Below, piece by piece: positions 25,943 through 35,090 of a stretch of DNA of 64,000 bases; the stretch's first letter is position 1; each line of letters begins with the position of its first letter. Source of the DNA: Bordetella ansorpii. GTDB lineage: Bacteria > Pseudomonadota > Gammaproteobacteria > Burkholderiales > Burkholderiaceae_B. The stretch covers positions 124,001 through 188,000 of the forward strand of contig NZ_FKBS01000025.1 in NCBI RefSeq assembly GCF_900078315.1, in the 5' to 3' direction. The position numbers and the translations under genes are program-made. The notes under the pieces were generated by a model, which was given only the letters and a program-made list of their open reading frames with translations, did not search any database and was not told the origin of the DNA.

Positions 25943-26617
25943 ATGATTGACCTTGCTGCCCTCGCACTCGCCTGCGCGCCGCATGTGGATCTCAATACGC
26001 TGACTGCCGTCGTCAACCATGAATCGAGCGCACACCCTTACGCAATCGGCGTCAACGGCTCGAAGCCACGCTCGATCTACCCTGCCTCATATGAAGAGGC
26101 CGTCGCGACCGCCCAGGCGCTGCAGAACGACGGCGTGGACTTCGATGCCGGCTTAGGATCGATCAACGTGCGCAACTGGTCTTGGCTGGACCTGGACATC
26201 GAGACGGTCTTTGACCCTTGCGCAAACCTACAAGCCGTTCAGACCGTACTGGCTGATTGCTACCAACGCGCCGCCAAAAAGTACGCGCCAGGGGACCCTG
26301 CTCTGGTCGCAGCGCTCAGTTGCTACAACACCGGCACCTTTACGCGCGGCGTGAGCAATGGGTACGTGCGCAAACTGCTGGCCGGCACCGATGCTCCCAA
26401 GCCAGTGAAGGTTCCGGCCATCGGAGGGCTGGTAAAGGGCTCAAAGGCGGCCAGTGCCGTGGCCAGCGACGAGACCGGCAGGGATCACACAGCCAAGCAA
26501 CCCGCCGACATCGAGGCGCAGGCGCAAGACGTATTTGCCGACCCAGTGCCTGACGCGATGATGACGCCGCACACTCTCCCCTCTACCCCCCACGCTGCGG
26601 ATCGCGACCCGCAATAG
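25943..26617 (+). CDS. virB1: VirB1-type lytic transglycosylase
   Basis: 224 residues. The SLT-like domain occupies the first 150, with catalytic Glu27 in VNHESS and the family AIGVNG and SCYNTG segments. It locally opens peptidoglycan for assembly of the type IV secretion channel. No signal peptide is obvious, but the first 12 residues are hydrophobic. The C-terminal 60 residues are low-complexity. An AGGGGACC ribosome site precedes it. Confidence 0.88.
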   Translation: MIDLAALALACAPHVDLNTLTAVVNHESSAHPYAIGVNGSKPRSIYPASYEEAVATAQALQNDGVDFDAGLGSINVRNWSWLDLDIETVFDPCANLQAVQTVLADCYQRAAKKYAPGDPALVAALSCYNTGTFTRGVSNGYVRKLLAGTDAPKPVKVPAIGGLVKGSKAASAVASDETGRDHTAKQPADIEAQAQDVFADPVPDAMMTPHTLPSTPHAADRDPQ

Positions 26618-26705
26618 GTCGCGACCGGACCCCAGCAGTGCCGCTCGACAGCAGCGGTTCCACAGCCATGCGCCAAGACCGGCGCGCTCTCCCCAGGAGT
26701 TCATC

Positions 26706-27017
26706 GTGCAACCTGCCGACCTACATCGGCGGGCGCCCTCGCGCGCTCGCGTCTTCGCTCGTACCTCCCTGACGTTATTTGCCTTGCTCGTATCCATGCA
26801 GGGTCATGCCCAAGGCCTGACCCGCGCTCGATCGTTCCTGCAAATGATCGAGGACAACGTTGAGATCCTGATCCCGATCATCGCGATCATCGCGCTGGCG
26901 CTGCTGGGCATCCTCTACGCCGCTGACATGATCCGAAAAGACACCCTGTTTCACTGGTTCGTCGGCATCGTAATCGCCGGTTCGGCGGCAGAGTTCGTCG
27001 CGATGATGTTCATCTAG
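26706..27017 (+). CDS. virB2: VirB2-type pilin
   Basis: 103-residue prepilin with a GTG start behind CCAGGAG. A long leader ends at AQG (about 35), followed by two hydrophobic helices (EILIPIIAIIALALLGILYA and WFVGIVIAGSAAEFVAMMF) separated by a short charged loop, the usual VirB2/TrbC layout. It is the major pilus subunit. Confidence 0.85.
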   Translation: MQPADLHRRAPSRARVFARTSLTLFALLVSMQGHAQGLTRARSFLQMIEDNVEILIPIIAIIALALLGILYAADMIRKDTLFHWFVGIVIAGSAAEFVAMMFI

Positions 27018-27025
27018 GGGGCCAC

Positions 27026-27391
27026 ATGACTGCAATCACGGACCAGCGGAACACCGCGCCGACCAAGTCAGGCGACATATTCCCTTTATTCAAAGGTGCG
27101 ACGCGCGTGCCAACGATTGCCGGCGGCGTGCCGACCCGCCCCTTCATCGCGCTTGTCATGGTCGGCGCTGGGCTGGGGATGCTCTCGCTCTATGCCTGGG
27201 CTCTGATTCCTGCCCTGTACCCATTGATGGCCATCGTTGCGCGCGAAGACGATCGTGCGTTTCGAATCATCGAGCTGTGGCTGCGCACACGGGCAACAAA
27301 CCGGCATCAACGTTTCTGGAACGGGTCCTCCTACACGCTGCTGGCCTATCCGCGCCGGCCGTGGACCAAAGCCCAAGGGATCGAACGATGA
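27026..27391 (+). CDS. virB3: VirB3-type inner-membrane protein
   Basis: 121 residues. One membrane helix pair lies at about 40-70 and the hydrophilic tail contains RPWTKAQGIER. The length and the position between virB2 and virB4 match VirB3, which couples VirB4 to the membrane complex. Its stop overlaps the virB4 start (ATGA). Confidence 0.85.
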   Translation: MTAITDQRNTAPTKSGDIFPLFKGATRVPTIAGGVPTRPFIALVMVGAGLGMLSLYAWALIPALYPLMAIVAREDDRAFRIIELWLRTRATNRHQRFWNGSSYTLLAYPRRPWTKAQGIER

Positions 27392-29829
27392 AAGAGGCAC
27401 TGGCCGTAGCGCCACGACAAACGCCAGTCTCCGAGTTTCTCCCATATACGCATCACGTCACCCCCACGATCCTCGCCACACGAAGTCTCGAATACCTGTC
27501 GATCTGGCAGCTTGGCGGACGATCCTTCGAAGGCACTCCGTTGGCGGAGCAGCGAGCCTGGATTCGGGAGCTGAACAACGTCGTGCGGGGCCTCGGAGCG
27601 GGATTCGGCTACTGGACGCACATTGTGCGGCGTCGGGTCACCGAGTATCCCGACAGCCCCTACCCGCAGCCGTTCGCCCAAGACTATGCGCATCGCTATG
27701 CGCAGACCTTCGGCGAACGCGAACCCATGCTCAACGAGCTATACCTGACCGTCTTGGCCCGGCCAGTTATCGACCCCACATTGGCCATGCTCGCGAGATT
27801 CGAGAAACGCTCTGGCGCCGATACCGCGCGCTGGCAAGCCGAGGCAATCCGCCGCTTGGACGACGCGAACAGGACGCTCAACAACGCGCTTCGCCCCTAC
27901 AACGGGGACTTGCTGAGCACCGTCGAGCGGCGAGGCCGGATGTACTCGGCGCCGGCTGAATTCCTTGCTCGTCTGGTCAACGGCACGCCGAGCATTGTGC
28001 CAACCTTGCGCAGCCACCTCGCCGACTACATGGCTACCTGCAGGCCCATCTTCCCTCGCTGGGGCGAAGTGGGCGAACTGCGCGGGCCGAACTGGTCCAG
28101 GCGGTTTGGGATGGTCGAGATTCGGGACTACCCCGACGACGAGACGCTACCGGGCCAGTTGAACGAGTTGTTGAGGCTTCCCTTCGAATTCGTGCTGAGC
28201 CAATCCTTCAGCCCGCTGTCCGTGCCGGTGGGATTGTCTTTCCTCAAACAGCACCGTCGACTATTGACCGACTCGGGCGATGGTGCTGCCAGTCAGGTAC
28301 TGCAGTTGGAAACGGCGATAGACGATCTCGCATCCCGACGCATGCTCATGGGCGAACACCACGCGACGCTCACTGTGTGGGGGGAGACGGCAGATACAGT
28401 ACGCGATCGCAGCGCTGCAGTGGTTGCCCGACTGGTCGACAGCGGGATCATAGGCAAGCCCGTAGACCTGGCCCTGGAGGCAGCTTGGTGGGCGCAGTTG
28501 CCAGGTAACTGGTCCTGGCGCCCCAGGCCAGTTCCAGTTACCTCGCTGAATTGGCTGTGCTGCGCGTCGCTGCACAACTACGTGAGCGGCAAGCCGACCG
28601 GCAACCCGTGGGGACCCGCGCTCACCGTTCTGCCCACCACCAGCAACACGCCCTTCTACTTCTCATGCCATCAATCGCTTGACGAGGTTGATGAAACCGG
28701 AAAGAGGAGACTCGGCAATACGATGCTCATCGGGCAATCCGGCGTGGGAAAGACCGTCATCTTGGGACACCTGCTCACGCAGATGCAGAAGTTTGCGCCG
28801 ACAGTCGTGGTGTTTGACAAGGACCGAGGGCTGCACGTAGCAATCAAAGCGCTGCAAGGCCAATACTTCCCTCTCGAAATGGGCGTACCAACCGGCTGGA
28901 ACCCGTTTCAGTTGGTCGCCTCGCCCGGCAATCTTGCCTTTCTGCGCCGCTTGGTCGTGTTGCTGGCCCGCTCTGGTGGTGACACGGTAACGACACATGA
29001 TTATCGAGAGATCGCCCGCGCGGTGGATCAACTGATGGCCTACATCGACCCCCCGGATCGGCGTCTAAGCACCCTGCTCCAGTTCCTGCCGCACCCGATC
29101 TCCGCGCGAGAGCGCTCAGGCGAGCAGGCGCGCCCCTCGGTCCACACGAGGCTACTGCGCTGGTGCGCCGGCGGCGAATATGCCTGGCTGTTGGACAACC
29201 CGAAGGACAAGCTGGATCTGTCCCAACACAGCCTGTACGGCTTCGATCTCACAGAACTGTTCGACGACGAGATCATCCAGTCGGCTGCCACCACCTACCT
29301 GTTGTACCGCACCGAGCAGATGCTGGACGGCAGGAAGTTCGCCTACTTCTTTGACGAGGTTCAGCACCCGTTGCGTGTGCCGTACTTTCAGGATCTGGTG
29401 CAAAACAAGAGCAGAACCATTCGCAAGCAGAACGGAATTCTGTTGTTCGCCACGCAAGAACCTGACGCCATTTTGACCAACCCGGTCGGCAAATCCCTCG
29501 TCCAGCAAAGCGCCACGGTCGTCTACCTCGCCAACACGAAGGCAACCGCGGCGGACTACATCGACGGCTTCAAGCTGACATCCTCGGAGTTCGAGATGGT
29601 CCGCGCGCTCGGCGAGTTCAGCCGGCAGTTCGTCATCAAACAAGGCACTGGCACCGTCACGGCGGAACTGGATCTACGTGGTTGCGACGATGCCCTACTG
29701 GTGTTCTCCGGGTCAGCGGACATGTCCGCCCTCGCCGAACAAGCGATGGCCGAAGTGGGGGACAACCCTGTCGACTGGCTACCGATATACCTCGAACGCG
29801 CCCGTCAGGCGCAAAGGAGCACATCATGA
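27388..29829 (+). CDS. virB4: VirB4-type conjugation ATPase
   Basis: 813-residue ATPase that drives pilus biogenesis and substrate transfer. Walker A GQSGVGKTV lies at about 449-457 and Walker B FAYFFDEVQ near 650, followed by the family segment LLFATQEPDAIL. The frame opens upstream at 27277, but the ATG at 27388 overlapping the virB3 stop is the likely start. It overlaps virB5 by four bases. Confidence 0.94.
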   Translation: MKEALAVAPRQTPVSEFLPYTHHVTPTILATRSLEYLSIWQLGGRSFEGTPLAEQRAWIRELNNVVRGLGAGFGYWTHIVRRRVTEYPDSPYPQPFAQDYAHRYAQTFGEREPMLNELYLTVLARPVIDPTLAMLARFEKRSGADTARWQAEAIRRLDDANRTLNNALRPYNGDLLSTVERRGRMYSAPAEFLARLVNGTPSIVPTLRSHLADYMATCRPIFPRWGEVGELRGPNWSRRFGMVEIRDYPDDETLPGQLNELLRLPFEFVLSQSFSPLSVPVGLSFLKQHRRLLTDSGDGAASQVLQLETAIDDLASRRMLMGEHHATLTVWGETADTVRDRSAAVVARLVDSGIIGKPVDLALEAAWWAQLPGNWSWRPRPVPVTSLNWLCCASLHNYVSGKPTGNPWGPALTVLPTTSNTPFYFSCHQSLDEVDETGKRRLGNTMLIGQSGVGKTVILGHLLTQMQKFAPTVVVFDKDRGLHVAIKALQGQYFPLEMGVPTGWNPFQLVASPGNLAFLRRLVVLLARSGGDTVTTHDYREIARAVDQLMAYIDPPDRRLSTLLQFLPHPISARERSGEQARPSVHTRLLRWCAGGEYAWLLDNPKDKLDLSQHSLYGFDLTELFDDEIIQSAATTYLLYRTEQMLDGRKFAYFFDEVQHPLRVPYFQDLVQNKSRTIRKQNGILLFATQEPDAILTNPVGKSLVQQSATVVYLANTKATAADYIDGFKLTSSEFEMVRALGEFSRQFVIKQGTGTVTAELDLRGCDDALLVFSGSADMSALAEQAMAEVGDNPVDWLPIYLERARQAQRSTS

Positions 29830-30548
29830 CGCTCAATACCTCGAAGCCTATCCTTATGGCTGCGCTCGCAGCGGTTATCGGCGCTACCGCGTGTCACCCT
29901 GCGCGCGCTGCCGGCATACCTGTGGTGGACGGAACGGCGATCAAACAGGGCATCACCCACCACCTCGAAGAAGTTGCCAAGTTCGTCGAGCAAATCGCCG
30001 TGGCCAGGGAGCAGTTGGACGCCGCCCGCCGCCAGTACGACTCGATTACCGGGATACGAGGCTTCGGCGATCTCATGAGCAACCCGGCCATACGCCGGTC
30101 TCTGCCCGAGGACATGCAACGAATCTGGCGCCATGCCGAAATGAGCGGCGACGGGCTATCGCGTTCGATCGAGCGCATCCGGGGAGAAGAACGGCTGTCC
30201 GGCCGCTACAGCCTCGATCGCCAGGGGCTGCTACAGCGTATTGAGCAGTTCGCCGAGACGACAAAAGCCCTGGGCGAACGAGCCTATGAAGGCCTGGACA
30301 TGCGTCAAGAGCAGGTCGATGAGCTGCAACGGCAGATCAGCCGGACACAAGACCCAAAAGCCATCTCCGAGCTGCAAGCACGTGTAGCGATCGAAGGACA
30401 CAGCATCGAAGTGGACGCGCAGCGGTTGGCGCTCATGCGCCAGCAGGCCGACGCAGAACGGCTGCTCATCAGCCAGCAGGAGAATGCACTGGCGCAGCAA
30501 GGCTGGTTCGATACCGGCGCGTTGCGCGGCCGGGCCGCACTGGAGTAG
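29826..30548 (+). CDS. virB5: VirB5-type minor pilin
   Basis: 240 residues with a signal peptide (cleavage near ARA-AG at about 29). It is followed by a mainly helical protein with the EQIAVAREQLDAARRQYDSITGIRG region typical of VirB5/TrbJ. It is the pilus-tip component. AGGAG precedes the ATG, which overlaps the virB4 stop. Confidence 0.86.
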   Translation: MTLNTSKPILMAALAAVIGATACHPARAAGIPVVDGTAIKQGITHHLEEVAKFVEQIAVAREQLDAARRQYDSITGIRGFGDLMSNPAIRRSLPEDMQRIWRHAEMSGDGLSRSIERIRGEERLSGRYSLDRQGLLQRIEQFAETTKALGERAYEGLDMRQEQVDELQRQISRTQDPKAISELQARVAIEGHSIEVDAQRLALMRQQADAERLLISQQENALAQQGWFDTGALRGRAALE

Positions 30549-30552
30549 ACAG

Positions 30553-31494
30553 ATGGCGGCCGCTCCTCAGTTCGTGCTGAGCCAGGCGGTACAGTGGCTC
30601 AGCGACACTATCGACCCTCTTCTCGAGAGCACAGTGGCAGCAGCCGTCACTGATGCCACAACGGCCATTCTGCCCATCGTTACCGTTGCCCTGTCGTTGA
30701 CGATGCTGCTCTATGGCTGGGCCATCATGCGCGGGGCCATCCAAATGCCGGTTATGGACTTCGTCCATCGCTGCTTTGTGATAGGCGTGGTGGTCAGCAT
30801 CGCCACGATGGGCGGGCTGTATCAGACCGAGATCGTGAAGTTGATCATCGCGCTGCCTTCCGACCTGGCCGATGTTTTTACCGCTTCGGGTCAGTCGGTC
30901 GAAAGCCGCTTGGGGGAAAGCGCGGCAAAGGGTGCCGAAGCGTCCACGCATCTGCTCAACGGCGCAACTGACGGTCTGTCGATCAGTCGCGCACTGGCAT
31001 TTAGCCTCGTGGCTGTCGCGGTAGGGCTTGCAACGGTGGTTCTCACTGCCATCGGCACCGCGCTGCTGGTGACCACGAAAGTCGCGACAGCATTGCTGGC
31101 GTGCATCGGACCACTGGTCATCTTCGGCGTGCTTTTCAGCTTCACCCGAGGAATATTTGAAAAGTGGGTCGGCCAGATCCTGCAGTACGCGCTGATCATG
31201 GCGCTGTTCAGCCTGGTGTTTGGAATCCTCATGGGGGTCTACGACCAGCTACTGGCAGCGATCATTAACGACGCACAGAACGCCAACGCTCGCAACATCT
31301 TCGGCATTCTCGTCGGCGTCGGACTGGTGGCGGTGGCCTCCGGCCTGATCCTCTGGCAAGTCCCAGCTATCGCCTCATCTTTGGCCAGTGGCGCCAGTCT
31401 GGAAGTCGCTCGCGCCATCGAACGTTCGGTCAATACCGCGCGTTCCGCATCCGGTTCCCACAACAAACCCATCATCCCGCGCGCTCGCCCGTAG
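30553..31494 (+). CDS. virB6: VirB6-type polytopic membrane protein
   Basis: 313 residues with about six hydrophobic segments, including ILPIVTVALSLTMLLYGWAI and GTALLVTTKVATALLACIGP, and the VirB6/TrbL core LVIFGVLFSFTRGIFEKWVGQ. It is part of the inner-membrane channel. The ATG at 30553 is preceded by GGAG. The frame upstream belongs to the overlapping virB5 region. Confidence 0.88.
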   Translation: MAAAPQFVLSQAVQWLSDTIDPLLESTVAAAVTDATTAILPIVTVALSLTMLLYGWAIMRGAIQMPVMDFVHRCFVIGVVVSIATMGGLYQTEIVKLIIALPSDLADVFTASGQSVESRLGESAAKGAEASTHLLNGATDGLSISRALAFSLVAVAVGLATVVLTAIGTALLVTTKVATALLACIGPLVIFGVLFSFTRGIFEKWVGQILQYALIMALFSLVFGILMGVYDQLLAAIINDAQNANARNIFGILVGVGLVAVASGLILWQVPAIASSLASGASLEVARAIERSVNTARSASGSHNKPIIPRARP

Positions 31495-31585
31495 CGGCGC
31501 CTCCTCCCGCGGCACAGGCCAGCCCTGGCCGACCTCACCCTTTCCTCTACGCCGACGGCGCACGCCGTGCGGTACGGAGTTCCCT

Positions 31586-31735
31586 ATGCGCAATCTTGTT
31601 GTCGCCCTGGTCGCTGCGGCCGGCTTGGCCGCCTGCGGCTTCTCGCCGCCCAAACCGCCATTGCCTCCCGAGGGTCCGCGAGTGCCGGTGAATGCGAGCC
31701 CACCCGACTCGCCCGTGATGGAGACCCGTCCATGA
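31586..31735 (+). CDS. virB7: VirB7-type small lipoprotein
   Basis: 49-residue lipoprotein with lipobox LAAC (Cys17) and a proline-rich mature part. Location between virB6 and virB8 and the size match VirB7, which stabilises VirB9 in the outer-membrane core complex. The ATG follows ACGGAG; the stop overlaps the virB8 start (ATGA). Confidence 0.8.
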   Translation: MRNLVVALVAAAGLAACGFSPPKPPLPPEGPRVPVNASPPDSPVMETRP

Positions 31736-32469
31736 CGTCGCCCGAACACACTGAGGACACCGATACCCAATCACCCGTCGTGGATTTTGACACGCCCGTC
31801 AGCCGCGACCAGTTGGCCTTCGAGCTTGAGCGTGTGCGGGGCCAAGAACGGGACTGGTTGCAAGAACTACTCGCCTCACGTAGGCGCGCGTGGCGGGTCG
31901 CCTATGCCGCATTCACTTTGGCCGGGCTGGCAATCGCAGCGGTTGCGGGGCTCACGCCGCTCAAAGAAGCACCCGAGCTGCGGGTGGTCGGCGTCGATAG
32001 GGTGACCGGCGCGGTTGCGCACCTGACCCGACTCCGAGATGCGCAAGAAGACTTCGGCGAGCGCATCGGCCGGTACTTCGTCACCCAGTACGTGCGTGCT
32101 TGCGAAGCGTATGAATGGAACACCATCCAACTTCAGTACGACACCTGCGCGCTGTTCAGCACCCCCGATGTGCAGAGGGCCTATTACCGGCGCTTCGAAG
32201 GGGCCAACGCCCTAGACAAGCGATTGGGTGACCGGGCGCGCATCGACGTGGACATACGGTCTATCACGCTCGGGCCGAACCAGACCGCCGTCGTGCGCTT
32301 CTCCAGCCAAGAACACATCAACGGCGGCACCAACCCGCCCCCACGGCATCGTATCGCAACGCTTGCTTACCGCTATGTCGACGAACCGCTGACGGAGGCC
32401 GTTGCGCGAGCCAATCCGCTCGGCTTTCAGGTTGTCAGTTATGCGGTGGATGACGAAACAGGGAGCTGA
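31732..32469 (+). CDS. virB8: VirB8-type inner-membrane assembly protein
   Basis: 245-residue bitopic protein. It has a cytoplasmic N-terminus, one membrane helix at about 52-70 (WRVAYAAFTLAGLAIAAVAG) and a periplasmic NTF2-like VirB8 domain. The ATG at 31732 overlaps virB7; the longer open frame overlaps virB7 out of frame and is rejected. Confidence 0.9.
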   Translation: MTSPEHTEDTDTQSPVVDFDTPVSRDQLAFELERVRGQERDWLQELLASRRRAWRVAYAAFTLAGLAIAAVAGLTPLKEAPELRVVGVDRVTGAVAHLTRLRDAQEDFGERIGRYFVTQYVRACEAYEWNTIQLQYDTCALFSTPDVQRAYYRRFEGANALDKRLGDRARIDVDIRSITLGPNQTAVVRFSSQEHINGGTNPPPRHRIATLAYRYVDEPLTEAVARANPLGFQVVSYAVDDETGS

Positions 32470-32473
32470 CCTC

Positions 32474-33031
32474 ATGAATCAGACGGAACTGAACCAACTG
32501 GCCCGGCGTCTTGAAGGCGTTGACAACCTGTCGAACAGCGAGCGCGTCGCCTTGCTAAGAGACATCGAGCGGGCTGCTCGTCACGATCTTTATGGCGCCA
32601 CCCAGTTGTGGCGAGATCATGTACCCAAGGATGCAGATCTGCGCATGCCCCAGGTGCTGGCAGTAGCAGAAGTCGTGCATAAGCGCTTCGAAGGCAGGGC
32701 CGACCAGGAACGCGCGCCCATAGCACTCTACAGCGAGCGCGATACGGAAGTCGGACGACCTGAATCCGGTCGAGAGTACCGAGGGCCGATCGTCGGTTTC
32801 ACGCCGGACTATGCCGTGCAGCGTGCCGAAAATGGCGACTACGTCCTTCACGGACGTCGCGGGCTGACTGGCGCGACGGAAGAGCTGGGCCGAGAGGACG
32901 TTTCGATCCGATATCCGTTTTCCCCGCGCGGCGTCGGTCTGGTGCAAAAGATCGAACCCGCTGCCGAACACGACCGCACAGTTATGCGCCTGCAAAAGCC
33001 CCACGAAACGGCGATGGAACACGCCCGCTGA
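32474..33031 (+). CDS. KfrB-like domain protein between virB8 and virB9
   Basis: 185 residues, hydrophilic, no signal or membrane segment. The central segment EYRGPIVGFTPDYAVQRA with DYVLHGRRGL resembles the KfrB domain found in plasmid proteins. The N-terminal half is helical. A GGGAG ribosome site precedes the ATG, four bases after the virB8 stop. VirB8 and VirB9 are normally adjacent, so this is an insertion into the conserved virB order. Its role is unknown; plasmid regulation or relaxosome-related functions are possible. Confidence 0.55.
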   Translation: MNQTELNQLARRLEGVDNLSNSERVALLRDIERAARHDLYGATQLWRDHVPKDADLRMPQVLAVAEVVHKRFEGRADQERAPIALYSERDTEVGRPESGREYRGPIVGFTPDYAVQRAENGDYVLHGRRGLTGATEELGREDVSIRYPFSPRGVGLVQKIEPAAEHDRTVMRLQKPHETAMEHAR

Positions 33032-33068
33032 AGTGGCTGTGGCCCGGCCAGGGCCTGCTCGGAGAACC

Positions 33069-33902
33069 ATGCCAATGACATCCCTACGCTTGCTGCGGCA
33101 GGCAGCACGGCTGGCCGTTGCCGCCGCATACCTGCTATCCGCCCCCTCCTGGGCCCTGGACCGGCCAGTGGCCACAGACTATGACCACCGTGTGCGTCTT
33201 GTCGCCTACAACCCACTGGATGTCATCCAGGTCGATACGGTACTGGGCACCGCAACGCTCATCGAGCTGGAACCTGGCGAAAAATACGTCAGCCATGCGT
33301 TTGGCGACAGCGCCGCCTACGACTTCGCAGAACGGGGAGACCGCGTTCTGCTCAAGCCACGGGCAGAGCAGGCCGATACGAATCTCATCGTCCTGACAGA
33401 CCGCCGCAATTACGCCTTCCGGCTCTCATACTCTCATGACCGCCATACATCGGCCCTTTACAAATTGACGATCCGCCATCCTGACACCGAACGGGAGGCC
33501 GCGCGCCACAACGCGCAGCGCCAACAGGTGGCGCAGGCGTTGGACTCTGCTCAGGCGGCGCGGAACTGGCAGGCCTACACGATGAGCGGCCATCGATCCA
33601 TTGCGCCCATTCATGCATGGGATGACGGTGCCAGCACTTGGTTTGAGTTTTCTCCAGGGCAAGAGTTACCGCAGATCTACCGAGTCGACGCCGACGGCCA
33701 GGAAGTCATCGCCAACCGACACATGGCGAACCCTCGCACGGTAGTGGTGGACCGCGTAACGGCACTATGGCGGCTGAGGCTGGGTCAGCAGGTGCTTGCC
33801 ATACACAACGAGGCAGCACATCACGGCCGTACACAACCGCTTCCAACCGGTACGGTCAGCCCTGATGTAAAGCGCGTCATCCGTGAGGAGCCATCACAAT
33901 GA
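33069..33902 (+). CDS. virB9: VirB9-type outer-membrane core protein
   Basis: 277 residues with a signal peptide (cleavage after SWA, near residue 29). The N-terminal TrbG/VirB9 domain includes DHRVRLVAYNPLDVIQVDT and the C-terminal domain has DGASTWFEFSPGQELPQIY. The ATG at 33069 has GGAGA before it; a GTG at 33033 would add a poor N-terminus. It overlaps virB10 by four bases. Confidence 0.9.
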   Translation: MPMTSLRLLRQAARLAVAAAYLLSAPSWALDRPVATDYDHRVRLVAYNPLDVIQVDTVLGTATLIELEPGEKYVSHAFGDSAAYDFAERGDRVLLKPRAEQADTNLIVLTDRRNYAFRLSYSHDRHTSALYKLTIRHPDTEREAARHNAQRQQVAQALDSAQAARNWQAYTMSGHRSIAPIHAWDDGASTWFEFSPGQELPQIYRVDADGQEVIANRHMANPRTVVVDRVTALWRLRLGQQVLAIHNEAAHHGRTQPLPTGTVSPDVKRVIREEPSQ

Positions 33903-35062
33903 AATGGCCTCGTCTACGTCGGTCTACAACCATCGATGCTGTGGATGAGCTGGAGCGCAGCGCGGCGAACGACATTGGCGCCCGCGGTCCCGGCTTTAAC
34001 GACACGCCACGCCGCACGCCTCCGCGCGGCGCCAAGGCGTTCATGCTGCTGATGATGGTGGTCATCGTCGGCGCGCTGGGGGGGCTGACCTGGCGGGCGC
34101 TGCACACGGCCGAAGGCAAGAAGAAGTCCGCCGATGTCGCATCGCGCGTCGAGAACGTCCTTCCCCGGCTGAAGTTGCAACCATCGACCCCAGCACCGAC
34201 GGCACCGCCGTCTGAACCCGCGCCGCCTATCGCCGAATCACAGCCTTCGAGGGCAACCGATCCGCCTCCACGCCCTTTCTGGCCAGTACCCGAGGTCACC
34301 GCATCCTTGCCCGACATGGTGCAGCAACGAAGGCTAAGCAGTCCGCTGGCTGGAGAACGAGAAGGAAGGCAACAAAACGGCACCGAGCCGTCGAACTCGA
34401 CCCCACCGCCGACAGGTGACTCCGGGCCGATGGCCGACGGGCTGCAACCACTTCGATTGTCCGGGTCGTCAGCCAGACTGCTGCCAGACCGTAACTACCT
34501 GCTCACCCAGGGTGCCATGATCGATTGCGTCATGCAGACTCGCCTGGTCAGCGCCCAGGCGGGCATGGTGACGTGCCACACCCCCCGCGAAGTGCGGTCT
34601 GCCAACGGCAGAGTCGTGCTGATCGATGCCGGCACGCTATTCGTCGGCTACCAGCGGGGCTCGTTGTCGCAGGGTCAGCGCCGAATCGGCGTTGTGTGGT
34701 CGCGCTTGGAAACGCCCAACGGCGTAGCCATCGAGCTGGATTCTCCCGGCACTGGACCATTAGGCGAGGCCGGGCTGGATGGCGCGATAGACAGCCATTT
34801 CTGGGAGCGATTTGGAGGTGCCGTCATGATCAGCTTGATCGACGATTTCGGCAACTGGGTATCCGAGCAGAATCGTGGCGGCGACTCGATCCGCTTTGAC
34901 AGCACAGGCGATGCCGCCGCCGGCGCTGTGGAGAAGGTGTTGGAGAACTCCATCAACATCCCTCCCACGCTCTACAAGAACATGGGCGAACGGATCGGCA
35001 TCTTCGTTGCGCGCGACCTGGACTTCAGCAGCGTCTATCAGCTGGTGCCAACGAGCCGCTGA
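33899..35062 (+). CDS. virB10: VirB10-type core channel protein
   Basis: 387 residues. A cytoplasmic N-terminus leads to a membrane helix at about 42-62 (AFMLLMMVVIVGALGGLTW), then a long Pro-rich periplasmic linker and a C-terminal TrbI/VirB10 domain (LLPDRNYLLTQGAMIDCVMQ; RGSLSQGQRRIGVVWSRLET). It spans both membranes in the core complex. Confidence 0.93.
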   Translation: MKWPRLRRSTTIDAVDELERSAANDIGARGPGFNDTPRRTPPRGAKAFMLLMMVVIVGALGGLTWRALHTAEGKKKSADVASRVENVLPRLKLQPSTPAPTAPPSEPAPPIAESQPSRATDPPPRPFWPVPEVTASLPDMVQQRRLSSPLAGEREGRQQNGTEPSNSTPPPTGDSGPMADGLQPLRLSGSSARLLPDRNYLLTQGAMIDCVMQTRLVSAQAGMVTCHTPREVRSANGRVVLIDAGTLFVGYQRGSLSQGQRRIGVVWSRLETPNGVAIELDSPGTGPLGEAGLDGAIDSHFWERFGGAVMISLIDDFGNWVSEQNRGGDSIRFDSTGDAAAGAVEKVLENSINIPPTLYKNMGERIGIFVARDLDFSSVYQLVPTSR

Positions 35063-35090
35063 CAGCACCCGTTCCCAGAGAGACTGACCC

